From assembly GCF_030538755.1 (NCBI RefSeq), contig NZ_JAUNTJ010000003.1:155607-219606 (forward strand): a stretch of 64,000 bases of DNA, read 5' to 3'. Below the pieces are notes generated by a model. The model saw only the letters and a list, made by a program, of their open reading frames with translations, had not been told where the DNA came from and did no database searches. Below are positions 58,220-64,000 of this stretch, one piece after another. Every line of letters begins with the position of its first letter. Within the stretch, counting starts at the first letter, position 1. Both the position numbers and the translations under genes were made by a program. This DNA is from Paracoccus sp. (in: a-proteobacteria). GTDB lineage: Bacteria; Pseudomonadota; Alphaproteobacteria; Rhodobacterales; Rhodobacteraceae.

Positions 58220-58325
58220 TTTTAACTTTGTCATGCCAGTATCAGTTTCATCCGGGGTCCACTGCCTGTGATCCCGGACCTTCCTCCCTGTTGAACTGGC
58301 CGCGCCTTCGGGCGCGGCTTTTTTA
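58220..58325 (+). ncRNA. Candidate small RNA 1 ending in a UUCG-hairpin terminator
   Basis: No reading frame of note lies here, yet a textbook intrinsic terminator points plus-strand (58299-58325), with only the divergent HerA-like gene upstream. A possible promoter is TTGCGC (58188-58193), 17 bases, ACAATA (58211-58216). The transcript would hold a first hairpin (TCCGGG...CCCGGA, 58250-58278) and a pyrimidine-rich single-stranded TTCCTCCC (58281-58288) able to pair with Shine-Dalgarno sequences, as in alphaproteobacterial AbcR and 'cuckoo' small RNAs. The 5' end is a guess. Confidence 0.45.
58299..58325 (+). terminator. Strong intrinsic terminator with UUCG loop
   Basis: GCCGCGCC (58299-58306), TTCG loop, GGCGCGGC (58311-58318), then six T residues and AT. 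It has no annotated gene on its strand upstream. Confidence 0.92.
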
Positions 58326-58399
58326 TCATCCGGTCAGATATTTCAAAGTGATCGCATTTTTGCGTCAGGACTGTTGACGGATAAAAAGCCCGATACTAG

Positions 58400-58501
58400 C
58401 GTGCGGCCTAATGATGACCGGCCAGTCCGGCAGGGAGAGTCGCGGGTCGCTGTGCCGCCCGCGCGAAACGGGGTCGCAGCCTTGGTTGCGGCCCCTTTTT
58501 C
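58400..58501 (+). ncRNA. Candidate small RNA 2 or leader ending in a second terminator
   Basis: A second plus-strand terminator (58470-58500) lies before the IalB-like gene. A TTGACG element (58374-58379) followed by TACTAG (58394-58399, spacing only 14) could be a promoter. Content between them is GC-rich with several possible stems and no convincing frame or known riboswitch. It could be an independent small RNA or a terminated leader for the downstream gene. Confidence 0.35.
58470..58500 (+). terminator. Intrinsic terminator upstream of the IalB-like gene
   Basis: GGGGTCGCA (58470-58478) pairs with TGCGGCCCC (58487-58495), one G-T pair, followed by five T residues. Confidence 0.85.
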
Positions 58502-58650
58502 ACGGCCTTTTTCCGGATCGCCCGCCCCTTTCACGGCGTGTCATCGCCGGTTCACGCGAATGCGCAGGGCCGGGCGCGGTTGCGCGCTGACAACAGCCGC
58601 GCGGCGTGATATTCCACCCCAAAGGTCTGAACCGAAAGGAAAGAGAGATC

Positions 58651-59559
58651 ATGGTTATCAAGGCTTCCCCGGCCCTCGTCGCGGCCATGCTGCTGATCGC
58701 AGCGCCCGCCGTCGCACAGGACACCGCAACGACCGACACCGATCAGGCCAGCGAATCGACCAGCGCGGCGGACGTTCAGGGTGCCGAGGGCACGCAATCG
58801 GGCGCCGCAACAGACGCGCCCGCCGATGCCGCCGCAAAAACCCCGGCAGAAACTCCGGCAGAAACCGCCCCGGCGGGCGATGCTGCCGCAGGCGCCGAAG
58901 GCGCGGCGGGCACTCAGTCGGGTGCCGCACCCCAAGCCGAAACCACCCCGGCGGAAACGGCAGAACCCGCCGCCCCGGCCGAGACCGATCAAGCTGCCGC
59001 CCCCGCACCCGAGGCCGCCCCGGCTGAACCGCAACTGGGCGCCTATTATGTGAAATCGACCCAGACCGACTGGACGGTGCGCTGCATCAACACCGAAAAC
59101 CCGGTCGATCCCTGCGAAATGTATCAACTGCTGCGCGACGAAGGCGGCAATTCCGTGGCCGAAGTCACCATGATTCCGCTGCCCCAGGGCGGGCAGGTTG
59201 CCGCGGGCGCGACCATGGTTGCACCGCTGGAAACCGACCTGATCGCCGGGCTGACGGTGCGCGTCGATCAGGGCCAGGCGCGAAGCTATCCGTTCAACCT
59301 CTGCACCTCGATCGGCTGCGTGTCGCGCATCGGCTTTACGCAGGCGGAACTGGATCAGCTGCGCCGTGGCCGCGCCGCGACGATCAGCCTGGTGCCCTTT
59401 GGCGGCGACCCGCGCAACCCGGTCAGCCTGAACATGTCGCTGTCGGGCTTTACCGCCGCGATCAACGAACTGGCCGAAAACGCCAGTGCCGCCGAAGCAG
59501 CCAACGCCGCCGCCCCCGCAGCCGAAGCCCCCGCCGAGGCCGCACCGGCGGGCAACTGA
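58651..59559 (+). CDS. Invasion-associated locus B (IalB)-like secreted protein
   Basis: 302 residues. Signal peptide of about 22 residues (SPALVAAMLLIAAPAVAQ), then about 105 residues of Ala/Pro/Thr/Glu-rich linker containing two GTQSGAA repeats, then an IalB domain (about 130-275: DWTVRCINTENPVDPCEMYQ, TMVAPLETDLIAGLTVRVD, FNLCTSIGCVSRIGF) with four cysteines likely in two disulfides. A second Ala-rich tail ends the protein. Periplasmic or surface role; the name comes from Bartonella and does not imply virulence here. AAAGGAAAG precedes the ATG. Confidence 0.87.
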   Translation: MVIKASPALVAAMLLIAAPAVAQDTATTDTDQASESTSAADVQGAEGTQSGAATDAPADAAAKTPAETPAETAPAGDAAAGAEGAAGTQSGAAPQAETTPAETAEPAAPAETDQAAAPAPEAAPAEPQLGAYYVKSTQTDWTVRCINTENPVDPCEMYQLLRDEGGNSVAEVTMIPLPQGGQVAAGATMVAPLETDLIAGLTVRVDQGQARSYPFNLCTSIGCVSRIGFTQAELDQLRRGRAATISLVPFGGDPRNPVSLNMSLSGFTAAINELAENASAAEAANAAAPAAEAPAEAAPAGN

Positions 59560-59576
59560 TCCGCTGCATCACCGCC

Positions 59577-59606
59577 AAGGCCGCGCCACCCGCGCGGCCT
59601 TTTCCT
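59577..59606 (+). terminator. Intrinsic terminator of the IalB-like gene
   Basis: AAGGCCGCG (59577-59585) pairs with CGCGGCCTT (59593-59601) and is followed by TTTCCTTT. Confidence 0.8.
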
Positions 59607-59676
59607 TTGGCCGCGCCGGTTGCACGCACCGGGCCGCGCCGCTATCCCTGCCTGACAGGCAGAGCAAGGGCAAAGC

Positions 59677-59841
59677 ATGATCGTTATCGCCGCCATCGTG
59701 ATCGGTGCGCTGTTGGGCTGGCGCCGCGCCGCGCAAATGGGCGGCGCTCTGCGCGACCGCGCCCAATATGCAGCGGTTTTTGCCATTGCATTTGCCATTC
59801 TTGGCCTGTTCGCCACGGTCTTTATCGAACGGTCGCTATAG
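59677..59841 (+). CDS. Small two-helix membrane protein (54 residues)
   Basis: Begins MIVIAAIVIGALLGWRR, a first membrane helix followed by a basic patch, then a loop (AQMGGALRDRAQ) and a second helix (YAAVFAIAFAILGLFATVF), ending IERSL. AAGGG is placed 6 bases before the ATG, and the stop codon is directly followed by the ATG of the VWA gene, so the two are co-translated. I recall very similar short proteins before this VWA gene in related genomes, sometimes mislabelled as acyltransferase. Function unknown. Confidence 0.75.
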   Translation: MIVIAAIVIGALLGWRRAAQMGGALRDRAQYAAVFAIAFAILGLFATVFIERSL

Positions 59842-61020
59842 ATGTTCACCCGCTTTCTTGACAGTCTGCGCCGCAATGGCGTGCCGGTCAGCCTGCGGGA
59901 ATATCTGGATCTGTTGGGCGGCCTGCAAGCGGGCGTCAGCGGCTGGTCGGTGGACGAGTTTTATCATTTTGCCCGCGCGGCCACGGTCAAGGACGAACGC
60001 CATATCGACCGCTTTGACCGCGCTTTTTCCGAAACCTTTTCCGGCATGGAAACGGTTGCGGTGGAACAATTGCTGGAATCGCGCGATCTGCCGCGTGAAT
60101 GGCTGGAAAAACTGGCCGAAAAACTGCTGACCGATGCCGAAAAGGCCGAGGTTCAGGCCGCAGGCAGCTTCGACGAATTGATGAAGCGGCTGGCCGAACG
60201 GCTGCGCGAACAGCAGAGCCGTCATCAGGGCGGGAATAAATGGATCGGCACCGCAGGCACCAGCCCCTTTGGCGCTTATGGTTATAATCCCGAAGGTGTC
60301 CGTATTGGCCAGCATGAATCGCGTCATCGCCGCGCCGTCAAGGTCTGGGACAAGCGCGAGTTTCGGGATTTTGATGATAATGTTGAACTGGGCACCCGCA
60401 ATATCAAAGTGGCGCTGAAACGGTTGCGGCAATGGGCACGCCATGGTGCCGCCGATGAGCTGGACCTGCCCGAGACAATCCGCGCCACCGCCGATCACGG
60501 CTATATCGACGTAAAAACCCGGCCCGAGCGGCGCAATGCCGTGAAAGTGCTGCTGTTTCTGGATGTGGGCGGGTCAATGGATGACCATATCCGCATCGTC
60601 GATGAATTGTTCAGCGCCGCCCGCGCCGAATTCAAGCATATGGAGCATTTCTATTTCCATAACTGCCTTTATGAAGCTGTATGGAAAGACAATCACCGGC
60701 GCTGGAACGAACAAATCCCGACATGGGATATTCTGCACCGTTTTGGCCGCGATTATAAGTGCATTTTCGTCGGCGATGCCAGCATGTCCCCTTACGAGAT
60801 CGCCATTCCGGGCGGCGCGAACGAACACTGGAATCCCGAAGCGGGCGAAACCTGGCTACGCCGTGCCACCGAGGCATGGCCCGATCACGTTTGGTTGAAC
60901 CCCGTGCCCGAGGCGCACTGGCCGCGCACTCAATCCATCAATATGATCGGGCATATTTTTGAAAATCGCATGATGCCCATGACTCTGGACGGGCTGACAC
61001 GCGCCATGCGGGTGCTGTAG
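59842..61020 (+). CDS. VWA domain-containing CoxE-like protein
   Basis: 392 residues. The N-terminal half (FTRFLDSLRRNGVPVSLREYLDLLGGL...) and a C-terminal von Willebrand A domain with metal-site motif DVGGSMDD (Asp241) and later IFVGDASMSPYEI. Such proteins usually partner a MoxR AAA+ ATPase as an assembly or chelation chaperone pair; the MoxR gene is not adjacent here. Its neighbour is the 54-residue membrane protein, which might anchor it. No signal peptide, so cytoplasmic. Confidence 0.87.
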   Translation: MFTRFLDSLRRNGVPVSLREYLDLLGGLQAGVSGWSVDEFYHFARAATVKDERHIDRFDRAFSETFSGMETVAVEQLLESRDLPREWLEKLAEKLLTDAEKAEVQAAGSFDELMKRLAERLREQQSRHQGGNKWIGTAGTSPFGAYGYNPEGVRIGQHESRHRRAVKVWDKREFRDFDDNVELGTRNIKVALKRLRQWARHGAADELDLPETIRATADHGYIDVKTRPERRNAVKVLLFLDVGGSMDDHIRIVDELFSAARAEFKHMEHFYFHNCLYEAVWKDNHRRWNEQIPTWDILHRFGRDYKCIFVGDASMSPYEIAIPGGANEHWNPEAGETWLRRATEAWPDHVWLNPVPEAHWPRTQSINMIGHIFENRMMPMTLDGLTRAMRVL

Positions 61021-61097
61021 AAACGACATAGCACTTGCGGCTGCACCCCCAATATGCTTAACGTATTGTCTGGTTCGGTGACAGGCAGGGAAACAAG

Positions 61098-61748
61098 ATG
61101 TCCTCAATCGGCGCGAAAATTTACAAACGTCTGGCGTATCAATTGTTGAACCGGATGCCCTATGATCGACCCTTCGTATTCGGGGTCGGCCTGTCTAAAA
61201 CGGCAACCACCACGCTGGCCGAAGCGCTGAATATTCTTGGTTACAAGGTGCAGGATAATCCGCCGATCGCAAAGGTCAAGGACGGGCGCATCGTAATGGA
61301 TTGGCCATGGTGGCTGCGTGACTGTGACGCCATGACCGACCTACCCGTGGCGGCAGTAATGCCCAAGCTTGTCGAGAAATTTCCAAACGCACGCTTTATT
61401 TATACGACGCGCGCGATGGAGCCATGGCTGAAAAGCTGCAAGAGCCATTTTTCGCCCAAACTGCGCGCGATGCGGGTGCAGCAGGGCAATCAATGGATGA
61501 CGGATCTGTCGGCAGCTGTCTATGGCCATCACAGCTTTACCGACCCCGAACCTTTCCGTCAGGCTTATCTGCGCCATGATGAAATGGTGCGTAAAACCGT
61601 TCCATCGGATCGGTTGCTGACGATTGATTTCACCACCAACCCCGGCTGGGAACCTCTATGTGCCTTTTTGGGTAAGCCGGTGCCAATGCAGCCGTTTCCT
61701 CATGCAAATGTGGGGACTTATGCGAAGGCCGAAGCAAGTTCAGTTTAG
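61098..61748 (+). CDS. Sulfotransferase family protein
   Basis: 216 residues. The PAPS 5'-phosphosulfate loop is visible as FGVGLSKTATTTLAEAL and the 3'-phosphate segment as RFIYTTRAMEPWLKSC, so it likely uses PAPS. Acceptor unknown (glycan or lipid are common in this family). Base composition is lower in GC than neighbouring genes, including the upstream 77-base gap, which hints at acquisition. A modest GGCAGGGAAACAAG precedes the ATG. Confidence 0.82.
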   Translation: MSSIGAKIYKRLAYQLLNRMPYDRPFVFGVGLSKTATTTLAEALNILGYKVQDNPPIAKVKDGRIVMDWPWWLRDCDAMTDLPVAAVMPKLVEKFPNARFIYTTRAMEPWLKSCKSHFSPKLRAMRVQQGNQWMTDLSAAVYGHHSFTDPEPFRQAYLRHDEMVRKTVPSDRLLTIDFTTNPGWEPLCAFLGKPVPMQPFPHANVGTYAKAEASSV

Positions 61749-61799
61749 ACTGCGACGGCAAAAGGAAACCGTGATAAATTATTGAACCGCCCGAGTTCC

Positions 61800-63500
61800 T
61801 CAATAAAATGGCAGCAGGATAACAATATCAATATAGGGGATATCCGTCACCCCCTCGATCAGCAGTTCGAAGTCGGCTACGGCATCGCCATCCACATCGG
61901 CGGCAATGATGGTGTTGCCCGCCTCGTAGTGATACCAGATTGCATTTGCAGACGGCCCGTCTTGGGTCAGGCTGCCGAAAAGCTGCTTGCCGGGCTGGTT
62001 TATATCGGCATCCATCTCGATGGAAACCCTGTCTTCATCAATATCGAAGTTGCGAATAATATCCCGCGCCGCGCCCGCCCGACTGTCCGAGGCGAAGTGA
62101 AACAAAAACAGATCGGCAGATTCACCAACAGGGCCGCCGGTCATAATATCGCGGCCCGAGCCGCCCACGAACAGCGCGCCCCCTTTACCACCGATCAGCG
62201 TGTCATTTCCGGCCCCGCCGTAAAGGCTGTTCTTCGTGAAACTGTCTGAATCGCCCGCCACCAGCCTGTCATTACCCGCGCCGCCATATAGGTTGTTAAC
62301 GCCCGCACCGCCGATCAGCGTATCATTCCCGGCATTGCCATGCAGCGTGTCGTCGCCCCGGCCGCCGCGCAACAGGTCGTTCCCGCCGCCACCGTGCAGC
62401 ACGTCATCATCCGCGCCGCCGTCCAGAGTGTCGTTGCCATCGCCGCCAAACAGCGTGTCCTTGCCCGCATTACCGCTCAGCACGTCATTGCCCGCACCGC
62501 CGGCAAGACGGTCGCTGCCGGTTCCGCCCGACAGGCTGTCATCGCCCGCACCACCCAGCAAAGTATCGTTCCCCGCACCGCCGCGCAGCGTGTCTGCGCC
62601 TTTGCCGCCCTCTAGCCGATCGTCGCCGTTATCGCCTTGCAGCAGATCGTTTTCGTCACCGCCGAACAGGCTGTCGCGCCCATCCCCGCCGATCAGAGTG
62701 TCGTTGCCCAGCCCGCCGATCAGCCGGTCATTGCCGCTGCCGCCGTCCAAGAAATCGTTGCCGCGCCCGCCGTCCAGCGTGTCATTCCCCAGGCCACCCT
62801 TGAGCCTGTCATGGCCCTGACCGCCGCGCAGCAGGTCATGCCCCGCCCCGCCATACAGCAGGTCATTGCCATCGCCGCCGATAATAATATCATCCCCACC
62901 AAGCCCGCGAAATGTGTCATTCCCCGCCAGTAGTTCCACGACATCGGCATAGTTCGTTCCGCGCGCCGAATTGGCCCGGTCGTTATACTGAAAGGCCGAC
63001 ACCTTATAGCTGGCTTTCAATCCGGCATAGGCATTATCCATCGGAATAAATGCCGGATCTACCAGAGCACTGCCGCTTTTGACGCTGTGGCTGCCAGTAA
63101 TACTGACCTGCACCGAAAAGCCCCGTGCAATCTGCTGGCCGGTCAGTTCGATTGGCTTGGACAAAACCGACGCCTCGGACATCGGATAGCCGGTGAAAAA
63201 ACTGCCCATAATCGGATAAGCGCCCGAGTCGGCTGCCACCATCTGCCCCCGCAACCCCTTGGGCGCAGACGCCGCAGGTCGAAAATCAACCTTCATCTGC
63301 GTGTCAATCGTCGCCAATGTCGCGCCACCGGGAATATTGGGCACATGGGCCATGGCGACAAATCCGATCTCGCGCTGGACGCTGGCGGAATTGACCGTGC
63401 CAAGCCCCTTCCACAGCGGCAGCGTAACCTGACCGCTGATGCCCCCCGCCTTTAATTGGCCGGAAATCGTATTGCTGATCTGGACCGTATATCTTGCCAT
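61800..63500 (-). CDS. RTX calcium-binding repeat protein, type I-secreted
   Basis: 566 residues from MARYTVQIS. An N-terminal domain (about 1-190) of unknown fold is followed by about 28 glycine/aspartate-rich nonapeptides of the GGxGxDxLx type (about 195-455), each pair of which would wind a calcium-binding parallel beta-roll. The C-terminal 100 residues ([15 protein letters not shown]... ending DIVILLPFY) resemble the uncleaved type I secretion signal region. It would be exported by an ABC/MFP/TolC system not seen in this window. AGGGGG precedes the chosen ATG. No protease or lipase motif was found in the N-terminal domain. Confidence 0.9.
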   Translation of the reverse strand: MARYTVQISNTISGQLKAGGISGQVTLPLWKGLGTVNSASVQREIGFVAMAHVPNIPGGATLATIDTQMKVDFRPAASAPKGLRGQMVAADSGAYPIMGSFFTGYPMSEASVLSKPIELTGQQIARGFSVQVSITGSHSVKSGSALVDPAFIPMDNAYAGLKASYKVSAFQYNDRANSARGTNYADVVELLAGNDTFRGLGGDDIIIGGDGNDLLYGGAGHDLLRGGQGHDRLKGGLGNDTLDGGRGNDFLDGGSGNDRLIGGLGNDTLIGGDGRDSLFGGDENDLLQGDNGDDRLEGGKGADTLRGGAGNDTLLGGAGDDSLSGGTGSDRLAGGAGNDVLSGNAGKDTLFGGDGNDTLDGGADDDVLHGGGGNDLLRGGRGDDTLHGNAGNDTLIGGAGVNNLYGGAGNDRLVAGDSDSFTKNSLYGGAGNDTLIGGKGGALFVGGSGRDIMTGGPVGESADLFLFHFASDSRAGAARDIIRNFDIDEDRVSIEMDADINQPGKQLFGSLTQDGPSANAIWYHYEAGNTIIAADVDGDAVADFELLIEGVTDIPYIDIVILLPFY

Positions 63501-63659
63501 GCCAGCCCCCTGCCGCATCCTGAACCCCGGATTGCCGGATGGCACCGGTTTGTAAATATTTCGCAACAGAATGGCGGGACCGTTACGAAACAGACCATCC
63601 TGCGCGTTTTTTTGCCTGTCACCGTTGACGCCGCCGCCGGCCCTGCCCAATTTGCAGAT

Positions 63660-63977
63660 ATGCTGAAACTGACACCGATCCTGCTGATCCTCGCCTATGC
63701 CGCCGTGATGTGGTTCTTTTCCGCCTGGCGGCTGCGGGCCGAGCTGAACGAGCGGTCAACGCCGCTGGACCATCCGCAGCTGAACCCTCTGCTGGATCGT
63801 CTGGGGCACGCGATGGACATGCCGCCGATCCGCGCCCACATCTATGAGATCGAGCCGATCAACGGCCTTGCCGCCCCGGATGGCCGTATTTTCCTGACGC
63901 GCGGCTTTATTCGCAAGCTGGATGCCGGTCAGGTCACGCCCGAGGAACGTAACGGCCCGATTGGGACCGCCTTTTGA
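63660..63977 (+). pseudogene. Truncated M48-family metalloprotease (5' fragment)
   Basis: The reading frame encodes one N-terminal membrane helix ([20 protein letters not shown]) and the family segment AHIYEIEPINGLAAPDGRIFLTRGFIRKLDAGQVTPEE, which in M48 (HtpX-like) proteases leads into the HExxH zinc motif. Here the match stops at about 63948 and the frame ends with ERNGPIGTAF and TGA at 63977. The last 52 bases of the window do not look like protease sequence. An insertion, rearrangement or frameshift has removed the catalytic part. Confidence 0.72.
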
Positions 63978-64000
63978 TCCTGGTCTCAGATCTTAAGCTA

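Noticed and set aside
58425-58480. Glycine-riboswitch-like GGGAGAG stretch
   Set aside because: Only the opening motif is similar; the conserved downstream aptamer core is absent and the next gene is unrelated to glycine.
61990-62940. Regular 27-base periodicity resembling a tandem DNA repeat or CRISPR-like array
   Set aside because: The period reflects nine-residue RTX repeats in the minus-strand gene; units differ at most third positions and there are no unique spacers.

Overview
The window is a high-GC alphaproteobacterial chromosome segment. Its content points to Rhodobacteraceae, most likely Paracoccus or a close relative: a phaZ-phaC-phaP-phaR polyhydroxyalkanoate locus, a two-subunit proton-translocating transhydrogenase, family-restricted proteins (DUF6456, DUF6477, an IalB-type protein, a 54-residue membrane protein ahead of a VWA protein), many TRAP/ABC transport genes and a dispersed GC-rich repeat. 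The genus is inferred from gene order and protein families, not from a search. Almost everything reads as ordinary chromosome. No phage, CRISPR array or complete insertion sequence was found.

Layout. 1-2.4 kb: 5' part of thrS and an alpha/beta hydrolase. 2.5-7.5 kb: PHA locus with divergent phaZ and phaC, then phasin and the PhaR repressor, with three palindromes matching the PhaR operator pattern. 7.5-12.9 kb: tRNA-Ser, a TetR regulator divergent from a demethylase-type flavoprotein and a Ser/Cys proline-racemase-family enzyme (betaine/hydroxyproline-type catabolism), and a TakP-like TRAP binding protein. 13.2-16.7 kb: a MocR regulator with its own inverted and direct repeats, enolase and an EEP-family hydrolase. 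16.8-26.8 kb: selO, aquaporin, SMR efflux, obgE-proB, pepN-acyltransferase, an Ala-rich membrane protein and a lyxose-isomerase-like cupin. 26.9-34.3 kb: pntAB, DUF3422, a 24-residue lipoprotein, an ArsC-like protein and a translationally coupled thioredoxin-like/gph/cbbY-like set. 34.3-38.1 kb: a decayed ubiV fragment followed by ubiD-ubiX-nnrS. 38.2-43.2 kb: TRAP QM permeases without a binding protein, and cobU-cobT-cobS. 43.4-50.9 kb: oppABCDF plus a fused ABC exporter. 50.9-56.6 kb: tRNA-Leu, a flavodoxin-like reductase with divergent HxlR, lipA, peroxiredoxin, OxyR, DUF6456 and DUF6477. 56.6-61.7 kb: a HerA-like ATPase, a 494-base gap with two intrinsic terminators and no gene (candidate small RNAs), the IalB-like protein, a VWA protein and a sulfotransferase. 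61.8-64 kb: an RTX protein and an M48 protease gene that stops matching its family just before its HExxH motif.

How it fits together. The PHA genes make, coat, regulate and degrade storage polymer. The demethylase/epimerase pair and the TRAP genes suggest use of methylated or organic-acid substrates. ubiD-ubiX-nnrS with the ubiV remnant looks like what remains of an anaerobic-quinone/nitrogen-oxide locus. OxyR, peroxiredoxin, HxlR/flavodoxin and lipA form a redox-stress neighbourhood. The items most worth following up are the PhaR operator set, the small-RNA candidates at 58.2-58.5 kb, the ubiV remnant, the dispersed repeat that abuts start codons, the separated TRAP components and the truncated M48 gene at the right edge.
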